From positions 165,493 to 229,492 of the forward strand of contig JACEFZ010011379.1 in NCBI GenBank assembly GCA_014155875.1: a stretch of 64,000 nt of DNA, read 5' to 3'. The notes beneath the pieces are model-generated. The model did not search any database. It saw only the letters and a program-made list of their open reading frames with translations, and was not told the origin of the DNA. Of the stretch, positions 11,815 to 23,010 are shown in pieces. The translations under genes and the position numbers were made by a program. Origin of the DNA: Cepaea nemoralis. Taxonomy: Eukaryota; Mollusca; Gastropoda; Stylommatophora; Helicidae. Within the stretch, counting starts at the first letter, position 1; each line of letters begins with the position of its first letter.

Positions 11815-13065
11815 CCAGTTTGGACATGAGAGAAAATGTTACACCGTGCCATCGTGGACAGGAGAGAAAACGTTACATTGTCATCGTGGACGGGAGAGAA
11901 AACGTTACACCGTCATCGTGGACTGGAGAGACAATGCTAACCGTTCATTGTGGACAGGAGAGAAAACGTTACATTATCATTGTGGACGAGAGAGAAAACG
12001 TTACACTGTCATCGTGGACGGGAGAGAAAACGTTACACTGTCATCGTGGACTGGAGAGAAAACGTTACACTGTCATCGTGGACAGGAGAGAAAACGTTAC
12101 ACTGTCATCGTGGACAGGAGAGAAAACGTTACACTGTCATCATGGACAGGAGAGAAAACGTTACACTGTCATCGTGGACAGGAGAGAAAATGTTAGGCTG
12201 TAACATCGTGGAAAGGAGAGAAAATGTTAGGCTGTAACATCGTGGAAAGGAGAGAAAATGTTAGGCTGTAACATCGTGGACAGGAGAGAAAATGTTAGGC
12301 TGTAACATCGTGGACAGGAGAGAAAATGTTAGGCTGTAACATCGTGGACAGGAGATAAAATGTTAGGTTGTAACATCGTGGAAAGGAGAGAAAATTTTAG
12401 GCTGTAACATCGTGGACAGGAGAGAAAATGTTAGGCTGTAACATCGTGGACAGGAGATAAAATGTTAGGCTGTAATCTCGTGGATAGGAGAGAAAATGTT
12501 AGGCTGTAACATCGTGGACAGGAGATAAAATGTTAGGTTGTAACATCGTGGAAAGGAGAGAAAATGTTAGGCTGTAACATCGTGGAAAGGAGAGAAAATG
12601 TTAGGCTGTAACATCGTGGACAGGAGATAAAATGTTAGGCTGCAATCTCGTGGATAGGAGAGAAAATGTTAGGCTGTAACATCGTGGACAGGAGAGAAAA
12701 TGTTAGGCTGTAACATCGTGGACATGAGAGAAGATGTTACACTGTCATCGTTGACAGGAGAGAAAATGTTAGGCTGTAACATCGTGGACAGGAGAGAAAA
12801 TGTTAGGCTGTAATCTCGTGGACATGAGAGAAAATGTTAGGCTGTAACATCGTGGACAGGAGAGAAAATGTTAGGCTGTAACATCGTGGACAGGAGAGAA
12901 AATGTTAGGCTGTAATCTTGTGGACAGGAAAGAAATGTTAGGCTGTAATCTCGTGGACAGGAGAGAAAACATTGGGCTGTAATCTCGTGGACAGGAGAGA
13001 AAATGTTAGGCTGTAACCTCGTGGACAGGAGAGAAAATGTTAAGCTGTAACATCTGGACAGGAGA
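11815..13065. repeat. minisatellite array B, 32-bp then 34-bp unit (left part)
   Basis: From about 11820 to 12200 the unit is 32 bp (ACACTGTCATCGTGGACAGG then AGAGAAAACGTT). From about 12190 it becomes 34 bp (AACATCGTGGACAGGAGAG then AAAATGTTAGGCTGT). The 32-bp B unit aligns to the A unit without gaps at about 22 of 32 positions, so the two arrays appear related. Open frames over 11804-12237 exist only because 32-bp units without stops cycle through all three frames. Confidence 0.95.
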
Positions 13066-14599
13066 CTCGCCAGAATTCTTCTCAATCGCATCACAGCCCA
13101 TCTCGATCAAGGTCTTCTTCCTGAGAGTCAATGTGGCTTCAGAAAAGAACGTGGAACTGTTGACATGATTTTCGCTGCAAGGCAGCTGCAAGAGAAATGT
13201 CAGGAACAGAACTGCGAAATGTTCTCCACTTTCATTGACCTTACCAAGGCTTTTGATACAGTCAGCAGAGAAGGACTGTGGAAGATCATGGCAAAATATG
13301 GCTGTCCACGAAAGTTTGTCTAAATAGTGCGGCTATTTCATGACGGCATGCAGGCAAGAGTACAGGAAAATGGTGAACTGTCTGAACCCTTTCCCGTCAC
13401 AAATGGAGTGAAGCAAGGATGTGTCCTGGCACCAACACTGTTCAGCCTCATGTTTTCAGCCATGTTGATGAATGCCTTCGAGAACGACGACATTGGAATA
13501 GACATCAACTACCGTATGGATGGAAAGTTATTCAATCTCAGAAGGCTGAAAGCTAAAACCAAAATTAACAGCGGCACCGTCAGAGAGCTCCTGTTTGCTG
13601 ATGATTGCGCTCTATACGCCAACTCAGAGACGGACATGCAACATAATGTTTCAGCTTTCTCACATGCCTGTGCCAACTTTGGGCTCAATATCAACTTGGA
13701 GAAGACTGTAGTTATGTACCAGCCAGCTCCAGGGAATAATCACACTGTGCCGAATATCAAAGTGAATGATCATAGACTAAGTGTTGTGGACAAATTCACC
13801 TATCTTGGCAGCACCGTGTCACAAGCTGCCACAATCGATGACGAAGTGAATGCAAGAATCTCCAAGGCCAGTGCAGCCTTTGGCAGACTGTACAAGAATG
13901 TATGGGACAGAACTGGAATAAGCCTGCAAACAAAGCTAAAAGTCTACAAAGCAGTTGTATTATCCACACTGCTATATGCTTGTGAAACCTGGACTGTTTA
14001 TCAGCGACACGCTAGGAAATTAAATCACTTCCACACAGTCTGCCTAAGGAAGCTCCTGAAGATTAAATGGCAAGACAAGATTCCAGACACTGAAGTCCTA
14101 GAAAGAGCATCCATGCCCAGTATCCACACTCTACTGATGAAGAATCAGATTCGCTGGGCTGGTCACTTGACTCGCATGCCAGATCACAGGCTCCCTAAAC
14201 GAATTTTCTACAGCGAACTGCGTTGTGGTAAACGCTCCCAAGGTGGCCAGAGGAAACGTTTTAAAGACACTCTGAAAATTTCACTGAATGCTTTTGGAAT
14301 TCATCATGACACCTGGGAGGCTGCAGCCAGAGACCGAAATTCGTGGCGTGCATCATTGCACAAAGGTGCAGTCATATGTGAGGCAACCAGGACTGCAAGA
14401 GCTGTGAAGAAAAGGCAGGACAGAAAAACCACTGCAGGAAATCCTCCTCCAGAGACGTCAAGCATTCTTTGCCCACATTGTCAAAGAACATTTCGAGCCA
14501 AAATAGGCCTTATCAGCCATCTTAGAACCCACGGCTCCACACCTTCAACCCCACTGGATGAAATGAATGGTCATCATCATTCTTGATGGACAAACAACA
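13066..14599 (+). pseudogene. RTE-type LINE reverse transcriptase with C-terminal C2H2 finger, inserted in the minisatellite
   Basis: A 5'-truncated LINE reads through in one frame from the insertion point to the stop at 14584-14586, broken only by a TAA at 13321-13323. Visible blocks are CGFRKERGTVDMIF, FIDLTKAFDTV, NGVKQGCVLAPTLF, the catalytic ELLFADDCALYA (about 13590), FTYLGSTVS (about 13800), and a C-terminal C2H2 finger CPHCQRTF then SHLRTHG (about 14470-14535). The minisatellite continues on both sides with GGACAGGAGA at each junction (13056-13065 and 14600-14609), which fits a 10-bp target duplication, though the array itself is repetitive. A second, more decayed copy lies at 28790-29636. 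The endonuclease is missing, so this copy is not autonomous. Confidence 0.85.
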
Positions 14600-14862
14600 G
14601 GACAGGAGAGAAAATGTTAGGCTGTAATCTCGTGGACAGGAGAGAAAATGTTAAGCTGTAACATCTGGACAGGAGAGAAAATGTTAGGCTGTAATCACGT
14701 GGACATGAGAGAAAATGTTATTCTGTAATCTCGTGGACAGGAGAGAAAATGTTAGGCCGTAACATCGTGGACAGGAGAGAAAATGTTACGCTGTACCATC
14801 GTGGACATGAGAGAAATTGTTAGGCTGTAGCATCGTGGACAGGAAGAAGAATGCTAAACTGT
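14600..14862. repeat. minisatellite array B (right part)
   Basis: The 34-bp array resumes after the LINE. The rare variant AAGCTGTAACATCTGG seen just left of the LINE also occurs here about two units in, so the array had internal duplication around the insertion. Confidence 0.9.
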
Positions 14863-15291
14863 TACAAGCCGACATGACAGTACATAGCCGACATCGGACT
14901 AAATTAACCCATAACAGGAGTCTGTGATTTAGGAAACTATCAGGAACTACTACCAAATCTACTTTTTTCGGGAAATGTGAGACAAATACTGAGACATGGA
15001 ATCACAACCTGGGAAATTGCTGTAAAATCCAATATCGGCAGAACGGACAGACTGTAAAGCCATGCTGACAGAATAATTACTGGCCCCTCGCAGTCACTTA
15101 GCCAACATCACACAAGGAAACGGTCAATACAAAACCACGGCTTAATCTGTGTCTGGAAGACAAGACAAATTACAGCAGCAGGAGAATAATTATACATAAA
15201 GCTGGTAGCGCGTGCTGGCAATGGCAGATTGTCATATCAGGATAGTTAGTCTAAATACTGATGGTATTATATCTGGGTTATTCAGTCTAAA

Positions 15292-15455
15292 TACAGGGTG
15301 TATTTTAATGACTGTGCCGTGTTTTAATATATTGCCCGTCCAAGTTTTGTACTTACTTATTATGTTGCATGAACTTTACAGAGGGTGAATACAAAACTTG
15401 GACCCTGGACCCAATATTTTCAAACACTACACAGTCATTAAAAATACACCCTATA
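15292..15455. mobile_element. foldback MITE, Tc1/mariner-like
   Basis: Two arms of about 60 bases are inverted copies of each other. The left starts CAGGGTGTATTTTAATGACT after TA, and the right ends AGTCATTAAAAATACACCCT before TA. A loop of about 40 bases separates them. TA flanks and the AGGGTGT termini fit a Tc1/mariner-type MITE. No coding content. Confidence 0.7.
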
Positions 15456-16487
15456 CGAGTGTAGCATATCAGTTTGGCTGTCACTGCCATCTACTACTTA
15501 TAATACCTTGCAGTGTAGGCGATGGATGTAAAGATCCATGGCAGACATCCTTTCATGGTCTGACAGTCTCAGAAACTGCCAGGTATAGTGGTACCCTCCT
15601 CGTCGACCCGCAACTAACGCTGGTTGAGCTGACCGTCTGTACGAATTGAGAATAAAGATGAAAAAGTACGATGACCTGTTAGCTAGTCGCAGCCAGGAAG
15701 GTTTTGCAATCAGATTTTTTCGCCGCGGGGGTTGGCACTGCACACGATATGCTTAACAAACTTGGACTGAGAGGACAGTCGAGAATACGGCCTCTGAAAC
15801 GACTGGACGATGTGGTAAAGAAAGCCTCATGCTGGCTATGGAACCATCTTTTATTCATGTGTAACAATGAGAACGACGAATGGAACAAATTGAAGCATTG
15901 CTCCGCCTTCATAGTGTTGTCTAGTCAGTCTCTCACACCACAATCTAATAACCTTTACTGTCTCGAGTCTACCCAACCGGCCATCCTGCCAAATAGGAAA
16001 GATGCATTTTGGCCGGAAAAAAACTGCCGTTATAAACACGGGTATGGAGAAAGGTCGCCGACCGAAGTCCCAGAGCCGCAGCCTAGAAGCGATGGCAGTC
16101 GCTGGTGGTGGAGCAAGGCGCTATACAGGAGTTGATTCCCAACGCAAAGGACGAGCGAAAAGAGAAAGGGCGAAGTCCTGAAAATGGAATAACCGCATTT
16201 AAGAGCTGGTTTACCATGGGTGTGTGCTTGAAAACGACATCTTAAGCTATGGACGGGGTGCCAAGACGGCATGTCGACATAGGCGACCATCGTGATATTG
16301 CGAATGAAAAGAAACTGGCTTTCTCCTCATACAGTCAATGGTACCACGAGCGGCACGCAGATCACGATGCACCGGGGGCACTGCGTCAGCCTTTCCCAGG
16401 GCAGGATGATTGTCGGATTGACACACATAGCTGCAACAATTGATGAGACAACCGCAATCATCAGTGAACAAATTATTTCTTCTTCTT
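15456..16487. other. unrecognised sequence
   Basis: Several open frames up to 143 codons overlap on both strands, but none shows a recognisable domain. GC content is higher than in flanking spacers, so remnants of another element are possible. Confidence 0.35.
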
Positions 16488-16608
16488 CTTCTTCAGCGTT
16501 CCGAGCCATTGAGGTTCTTTGCTGCAGATACAATCCATCTCCATTTGTCTCTCTGGTTGACTTTCTCCTACCAGTCGTTGATTCCAAGTGCTTGTAGATC
16601 TGTATGTA

Positions 16609-16692
<84 letters not shown>

Positions 16693-17166
16693 CTCACCAC
16701 CGTCTTCTTGGTCTACCTCGGAGTCTACGGTCATTTATTTCCTGAGTGTAAGCGAGTTTTCTTTCCCTATTACAGTATTATCTTCCATTCTTTCTATATG
16801 CCCCAGCCATTGTAGTCTATTGGCCTTCATGATACCAGTGAATAGTGGGGACTTAAACAGATCATAAATGTATTTGTTACGTCTTCTTTTCCACTCTCCA
16901 CTTTGTGTATCTCTAATGGGTCCAAAGATGCGTCTTAAAACTTTGTTCTCAAAGGTTTGTAGCAAGGCTTCGTCTCCTTTCGTTGTACTCCAGGTTTCAG
17001 AGCCATACAGCACAACTGGTCTGATCAGTGTTTTGTATATTGTGATCTTGGTGTTACAAGATAGCGCCTTTGATTTTAGTTGATGTTGTAGTGCATAGTA
17101 TAGCTTATTTCCAGAACAAATTATTTGGCATATATAAATAAGACGCAGAATAGGAAAAAAGCACAC
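16488..17166 (-). pseudogene. LINE C-terminal fragment with an (AT)n expansion
   Basis: On the minus strand from 17166 a frame reads TLIRPVVLYGSETWSTTKGD, NKVLRRIFGP and NRLQWLGHIERMEDN, the usual C-terminal region of RTE-like LINEs. A region equivalent to [10 protein letters not shown] follows near 16700. An AT dinucleotide tract of about 84 bases (16607-16690) interrupts it. The final part at 16600-16490 resembles the usual end (AAKNLNG-like in another frame), followed by a GAA tail at 16480-16495. The (AT)n lies where other copies are continuous, so it arose or expanded inside the coding sequence. Confidence 0.7.
16607..16690. repeat. (AT)n microsatellite
   Basis: About 84 bases of AT/TA dinucleotide repeat inside the LINE remnant. 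Confidence 0.95.
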
Positions 17167-17176
17167 GACAAAAGAT

Positions 17177-17177
17177 A

Positions 17178-17274
<97 letters not shown>
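17177..17274. repeat. (GAT)n microsatellite
   Basis: About 98 bases of GAT repeat. One frame reads as poly-methionine, which is not a gene. A G-rich stretch (17281-17400) follows. Confidence 0.95.
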
Positions 17275-17474
17275 TGGAAAGATGGAGGTGGTGGTGGTGG
17301 TGGGGGATGGGCAGGAGAACGTGGGGGTTATGGGGAGGAGGGGAAGAAGACGGACGGTGAGACGAAGAAGTAGTTGTGGGTGGGGAGGGGGGGGAGTACA
17401 GAAAAAGATGTTAAAACAAAAGATGTTAAAACAAAAATTAGAAATGCAGACTGAAAATATGCATTTATAAAATA

Positions 17475-18035
17475 ATAACGCTTTACTTTAGCAAGCTTCC
17501 AGGCAAATTAATTACAGAAAAGATAACTCAACATGGTTGTTGCGTCCTCTAAGTCCGTTATCAGCCCGGGTGTGAGATACAGAAAAAAAAGAAATCACAG
17601 GCACGTGAATCCGATGGATGGAGACCAAGAAACATCCGTGCAGACGGAAACAGCCAAGCATACTTAATTGATGACACATGATACTAGAGCATACATCTCT
17701 TACAATCCAGGAAGATCCTTGTAATATATCATTCTTTCAAGTTTCTTTCTGGCATTAGTTGCCCATTCATCACACCAGGAGCTAGACGACGAAAGAGCGC
17801 ACGTCGAGGCTTCCATTCAAACGTAAAGAGAAGGGATGTAGGATTACTTACAGAATTTAAGGGAAGAATACATGATGTAACGGAAGCTTCAGTTTTATTA
17901 TGAACGTGTTGTTACCTTAGAACGCTGAAGGAGATGTGTAAAGAATGATGTAATATTTGTTTTAGGGCGTGTTGAACTGGCATCATTCAATGTTAGAATG
18001 TTAAAGGGAAATGTCTTTAATATATATTTTGCGTT
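17475..18035. other. intergenic, nothing recognised
   Basis: No supported feature. Confidence 0.4.
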
Positions 18036-18039
18036 TCTC

Positions 18040-18275
18040 TCAAGCCGGCTCCGTGGCGAAGAAGTTACGGACGCATTTCGTAATCCCGCATACCGCTTGC
18101 AGGAAATGTGGCTTCAGACCGCCTTGCGTTGATTTTCATAAAATGGTATGAGTGTCCGCCGTTAAGAAAGCAATGGCAAACTACTGACCGTTAACTTGCC
18201 AAAAAATCACAAACAGCCAAAAGCATCATGTGGTTGACTGCTACGTCTTGTAAAGGATATGCAACTAACTAAACT
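18040..18275 (+). repeat. SINE1 copy, near full length
   Basis: A good reference copy. The head is CCGGCTCCGTGGCGAAGAAG, then ATCCCGCATACCGC, AGACCGCCTTGCGTTG, AAGCAATGGCAAACTACTGA, and the tail GGATATGCAACTAACTAAAC. The head resembles a tRNA with A-box TGGCGAAGAAG. Confidence 0.8.
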
Positions 18276-18283
18276 TATCACAA

Positions 18284-18440
18284 TGGAGCAGCAGTGGCAA
18301 AGTGGCTAGCACGTTTGCCTGCCAGCCCCGTGGTAATGGGTTTCGTGTCCCCAGCGAGGCACTGCTTTTTAATTGACCTCGGTTTCACAAAATCAAGGGG
18401 TACCAGGACACGTTCTGGGGAGTACAGACAAGTCTTGATA
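18284..18440 (+). repeat. SINE3 copy with tRNA-like head
   Basis: The A-box-like TGGCAAAGTGGCTAG is followed about 35 bases on by a B-box-like GGGTTTCGTGTCCCC and then a non-tRNA body (ACACGTTCTGGGGAGTACAG). A related copy lies at 45130-45372 (TGGCAAAGTGGTTAG, GAGTTCAATTCCC, CTCTGGGGAGACC). The tRNA origin is inferred from box sequence and spacing. Confidence 0.6.
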
Positions 18441-18524
18441 TTGACTTGACGTCATCACCTGTCGAGCGCCGATTGGTCAATAAGTATAAAGGCGGGTAAA
18501 CAGCTGTTATTCTTTCTTTTTGCT

Positions 18525-18638
18525 TACCAGTCGGCGCTGTATCGAAGAGGCTATAAACGCAATTAATAATCCCGCATACCGCGATTTTGAAGCAGACCGG
18601 CCTTGCGCTAGTTTTCAGTTTTCATACACCGGTAAGAG
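18525..18638 (+). repeat. SINE1 head, cut by a foldback element
   Basis: The SINE1 head and centre (CGCAATTAATAATCCCGCAT, ACCGGCCTTGCGC, CATACACCGGTAAGAG) stop at the start of the inverted-repeat element at 18639. Confidence 0.65.
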
Positions 18639-19043
18639 TTGATTTATTTTGTTGTTTCGAGATTTGAGATTTAAATATTGAGCACAGCCCACTACTGGCA
18701 ACGCTGATCGTGTTCCGGTATGAACCTAAGGCCTATCCACGTCAATATGGAAGCACTATACACGAGTTTCGCTCTCGTTTGAGCTCGTCAGTCGTGCATA
18801 TCCGTGACCGGAACCGGAAACAAACCCCGGATCACTGGCATGTGAAGCGGGTGTGTAAACACTAGACCACGCGGCACACGCTAGACACGGCCAAATTATC
18901 ACAACAGAATATTACAACGTCACCCAACGTAGGTTGTAGCTCAAGATTTGCCTTAGGTTCATACCAGAATACGATCAGCGTTGCCAGTAGTGGGTTGTGC
19001 TCAATATTTAAATCTCAAATCCCGAAACAACAAAATAAATCAA
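18639..19043. mobile_element. inverted-repeat (foldback) element with 94-bp arms
   Basis: The arms 18639-18732 and 18950-19043 are reverse complements with few mismatches. Shared parts include TTGATTTATTTTGTTGTTTC, ATTTAAATATTGAGCACA and CTGGCAACGCTGATCGT. The centre holds a minus-strand tRNA-like stretch (about 18808-18880; A-box GTGGTCTAGTG). No target duplication was clear. Superfamily unknown. Confidence 0.65.
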
Positions 19044-19479
19044 TTATTGATTATTGCTCGCTGGACTTTAGGCGGCCTAGTGTGCCTTGCCAGTGAGAAG
19101 TCCTGATCGTTCGGGTCCACATCGATTTACGGACGTCAGTCGCGGCGATCGGGCAATGGAATTCTTTGCATTTTCCTCAGCAACCACATTTCTGCAGCCA
19201 TCAGATGTTTTTCAGCTTGACTGCTCATTGTCCCTGAAAAGCAGCTGGTTGTACTTTGACCTCGGGTTAAGCAGGCTGGGGTTAGAATATGCTAGGGAGA
19301 TAAAATGTTAAGGCACTGTTATTGTTCATCTGTCTTCAAGTCTTAAAAGTCTTAAAAATCGAGAGGATCGACTTCATTGCCCCGGGTTTTATCCCATATG
19401 ACTTGGTCCCTTTCGGCAGGGCGGCCTGCCGAAAGCATTGCACAAAGCACGAACTCCGAGGCTTCGGAGATGACCTCCA

Positions 19480-19796
19480 GGAGATAGAAAAACCAATGAC
19501 CAAGTATTACAGGAGACAAATGAAAATCGTAAATTGATTAGAGAAATTAGACGTAGACAGTCAAACTTTTTTGGACACGTTATGAGAAGAAATGGATTGG
19601 AGAACTTAGTGACAGCTGGCAAGATCGAAGGGAAGAGACCAAGGGGAAGACCGAGAGGAAAATACCTGGATGGCTTGGCCACATGGCATGGACGAGACAG
19701 GAATACTGAGCTGATCCACGACTCTGGTGATCGAGTGAAATGGTGAGTCATGACCGCCCACGCTTTCCGGCAAGGCACATGATTGATTGATTGAGT
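19480..19796 (+). pseudogene. LINE C-terminal fragment with (TGAT)n tail
   Basis: The frame at 19534-19746 reads RRRQSNFFGHVMRRNGLENL, GKIEGKRPRGRPRGKYLDGL and WHGRDRNTELIHDSGDRV, the terminal region of an RTE-like LINE. It is followed by the stop and GATTGATTGATTGAG. A related terminus occurs at 44885-45056 with a GATGATGAT tail. Only the last few hundred bases are present. Confidence 0.7.
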
Positions 19797-20030
19797 GCCG
19801 TCCTTTTAAAGGTATGAAGTTGTATTCCTTGGCATAAACTAGGTCACGACATACTGGTGTGAATTGACCTGTTCCCTTCCATCCCCTTCCTCCCCAGAAC
19901 ATTCTGAAAATGACCAGGGCCCCATTTTACCAGCGACTTGCTATTTAGGAAGACAGAATCCGGCCTCTACCGGGCATTGAATCCTGACCACTATTTTGGG
20001 AAGCAAACGCTATGGCCCCAAGTTCACAAC
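19797..20030 (-). repeat. probable tRNA-headed SINE, minus strand
   Basis: Read on the minus strand, 20030-19950 has a tRNA-like order (ATAGCGTTTGCTTCCC then GGATTCAATGCCCGGTAGAGG). The non-tRNA part extends toward 19800. It is similar in layout to SINE2 but diverged, so the family is uncertain. Confidence 0.4.
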
Positions 20031-20035
20031 GTTAG

Positions 20036-20290
20036 TAAGTAAATGAATCTTTTACGCGCCTTGAAGCGCATTAGGTGAATGGGGCTAGCGGTATATTTTG
20101 GCAGACCAATCGGCACTCCATGGGCGCTGTAGTCAATATCTCGACGGCCGCCTCTGCTTCCCAAGACATTTCCTGATACAAAATTAATGCTGGGTCGACC
20201 TGATAGCTCAAAGCAATGTAAAAAAAAACAATCCTCCTCGATAGGGATTCGATTATATGACCAATGGACCGATGCTCGTGGTACGCTTAT
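20036..20290 (-). repeat. SINE2 copy, minus strand
   Basis: SINE2 is a second repeated family in this window, always seen here on the minus strand. On the plus strand it shows CACTCCATGGGCGCTGTAGTC, CTTCCCAAGACATTTCCTG, then a reversed tRNA-like head (ATAGGGATTCGATTATATGACC). Other copies lie at 23745, 44395, 45950, 49608, 50039 and 53120. Confidence 0.65.
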
Positions 20291-20321
20291 ACTTGACTCT
20301 AATATAAAACACCTTATGGTG

Positions 20322-20381
20322 GATGCCGCTCAGGTGGCGAAGGAGTTACGGACGCAATTTGAAATCCCACATACAGAGTTC
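20322..20381 (+). repeat. SINE1, left part, interrupted by R3
   Basis: It holds the head GGTGGCGAAGGAGTTACGG and AATCCCACATAC. The SINE resumes at 21211 with the B-box and body (GAGTTCAAAACACAG). The interruption is an R3 retroposon flanked by an 11-base duplication ATAC[A/C]GAGTTC (20371-20381 and 21211-21221). Confidence 0.8.
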
Positions 20382-21210
20382 TTCATCTTCTTCTTCTGCG
20401 TTCATCCGAGGTGTATTTTTTTTTTATTTCAGACGTAATTGTGTTGTGCCCGGTTATGCACCCTACCCATAGGCCGACACATCTGACTTCAGTGGGCGTT
20501 TGTTGACAGGTTAGCCTTCCCGGGGGTTTCGAGGGACATTTGACTCTCACTGTTGTGGTGTCGTCCACATCTTAGCTGGTCAAGTTAGAACGGCCAAAGA
20601 CATCCCTCAAGGGAAGGCAGGGGCAGACCATGGGCATTTCCCGCCATCCAAGGAGGCTTCCATAATTGCAGAGCCGACACATAGCGTTCTGATACGGGGC
20701 TTACCCAAGGGGTCGTCATATCCTGTGCATGGCTGCTTCACTTCCTCACTTCCGTATATTGGCATTTCGTTCACTACTGGTCGCTCCCCACGCAAACCAG
20801 GAACGGTCAGTCTGCAGACGACATCCACTCAGCAAGTTTTCGCTTCGGATTTCCATGTAATGGATTCGCTAGCCAAGCGTTCCATTTCGTGTTAATGAGA
20901 CGTTTTCCCACCTCTGATTACGCTCACTCAATGAGCTTTTGATACAGACTTACATCGTAACCATTGCGTGCGACTGGGACGCTTTTTCCACCTTTGGTAA
21001 CGCTCACGAGGTAGGCTGCAGATGCAGCCGGCTCAGCATCTTACCTCCATGCAGGCCCTCACATCCGAGAGATGTTGACTTAGAGACGTTCAGCCATATC
21101 CCCCAGCTGAGAGCCGTAGAACAAGTGTCTGAACCAAGCATGTAGCAGGCTCAGCATCTCACCTTCCTTCAGCAGAGGGTGAGTAACGGCCAGGCTCTTG
21201 CATCCGGGGG
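20382..21210 (-). mobile_element. R3 non-coding retroposon, 5'-truncated, inside SINE1
   Basis: The minus strand ends in a GAA-rich tail (plus strand CTTCATCTTCTTCTTCTGCG). The element carries the family blocks CCGACACATCTGACTTC, AGGGAAGGCAGGGGCAGACC, CCAAGGAGGCTTCCATAATT and CCCCCAGCTGAGAGCC. The flanking 11-bp duplication (one mismatch) and its clean placement in the middle of SINE1 show target-primed insertion. It lacks coding capacity. Confidence 0.85.
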
Positions 21211-21405
21211 ATACCGAGTTCAAAACACAGTTGCTGGCGATTTGGCAGCAGACCGCCAAACGATGTTTTCCATACGTGGTATGAGTACCGATCGTTCAGA
21301 AAGCAATAACAAACTACTGACGTGTGAACTTGAGAAGAATCACAAACAGCTAAAAGAATGCTAGGGTTGACTGCGACGTCCTGTGAAGGTTATGCAACTA
21401 ACCTT
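21211..21405 (+). repeat. SINE1, right part
   Basis: Continuation of the SINE1 at 20322: GAGTTCAAAACACAGTTGC, CAGAAAGCAATAACAAACTA and the tail GGTTATGCAACTAACC. Confidence 0.8.
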
Positions 21406-22385
21406 TTCATGGCCGATGACAAGCAATATAGATATAAAATATTTTTAACGAATTACACATCCAATTCTCTTAACATCACCTCGGGCACGGACCGGCTTCT
21501 ATATTCCAAACCAGAAACATAACATGCCCTGTCATTCGAGGAGAAGATAAGTGCTCCATAATTAACGATGTCGGAATAACTTTAGAGCCTTTGTAAAGAC
21601 CATATCACATTTAGCCTGCTCTGGATCAAATGTTCTATTTACATTTAACTGGAAATAAAAGACGTCCAGACATCTTAAAGAAAATGCAAACACCAAGGGT
21701 GAACGCTGTTATCTTAAATCAGACCCGAGAGGGTGAAACCTGTAGATCGCATTCTATGGATCATCTTTTTGGACGGTCGTGTTTTCCCCCCGCTTGTTTT
21801 TAGTGATCTATCGCTGGCCCTGTTTCTTTTCAAGAGTCAGCCACTTTTAAGACCAAACATCGGAAGTTTGGGATCTTGTTCCTGGATGTGGCTTCTTTCA
21901 CTAGAGATTGAATGCTGAAAAAAAAATAAATACGGTTAAAGTACGCCCGCGCATGCAAATATACACACATACACACATCATAAAATGGGAGATGATGTTC
22001 AAAGGAGTGTTCGTGTTTAAAATTATGAAGTTGTCGGTTCTTTGAAGTGAGCGTGTGATCTGAATTAATGTGTACCGATATTATATTTTGGACCGGATTT
22101 TTGGATATTTTTTATTTACATAACTGTATGCACATAAATGAGATTGAGAAATCATTAGTAAGAAGATATTTAACAGTCGTCTACAATTACGAATAAAAAG
22201 TATGTTTATCTATATTCCGAATATGTCCATCCGTCTGTCAGTCTGTGCTGTGTCTATGTTTGTATTTATTTCTAGACAATTTAAATTTAGTCGTGTATGA
22301 TGTCCGTACATCTGTATGTTGCCGCGAGAAAGATGTATTTTCTCAAAATGTGTAATCTTTTGCGGACATTGTGCTATAGACTCTG
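21406..22385. other. intergenic, nothing recognised
   Basis: AT-rich sequence without a supported feature. Confidence 0.4.
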
Positions 22386-23010
22386 AATACTGCTTAACCT
22401 CTATATTGCTTTCTCAAGTCTCCTTCTGGCATCTGTTGGCCAGTCCCGTTGTTGTAAATTATGGAGCCAAGGTATTCACACTGTCTGACATTTGCAATGT
22501 CTTCATTGTTGATTGTAATGTATAAATTTTACATTATTTCTCTTTCATCTCAGAATCAGATTTAGATCTTCATTGTAAATGTTAGCATAGAGGATAACTA
22601 GTCCCTTACTACTTATTAAGGAGGGGGGGGGGGGGTTGCGTATTAATTGTATATTTGAGTGTGTGTGTTTTTTTTTTTATTTTTAATTAGTTTTCATTAG
22701 GGCTGAGATAATACATGGCGCGTGTCCAGGGAATCGTTTTGTAGTCTTCAGGATCAAGGTCTTTTTATTTCACCTCGGCTATTTCTTATAGTCTATGCCG
22801 TGTCTTCTGTCCTGTGTACTGCCAATCATGTTTGATGCCGGTTGTTGGTCCATGGCATGATGTCAAACTGTCCAGCATCTTCTCTCTTGGTCTCCCCCTG
22901 CCTCTCTTCCCCTCCAACTTTCCTGTTTTCATCACATACTCCTGTTTGTTTTTCCCCCTTCTCATAACATGTCCAAATCGTGTGGACTGTCTTCTTCAGT
23001 GGAACATTTC
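22386..23010 (-). pseudogene. LINE fragments, minus strand
   Basis: The minus-strand frame at 22530-22390 reads VRQCEYLGSIIYNNG, the YLG box of an RTE-like LINE. The block 23010-22815 corresponds to a C-terminal region (plus strand TTCTCATAACATGTCC) and resembles 51600-51830. The middle is replaced by unrelated sequence with G and T runs (22622-22680). Heavily decayed. Confidence 0.55.

Noticed and set aside
15704..16135. 143-codon open frame
   Set aside because: No recognisable domain, with overlapping open frames on both strands. I could not support a gene.
17179..17373. Poly-methionine open frame
   Set aside because: It is a translation of the GAT microsatellite.
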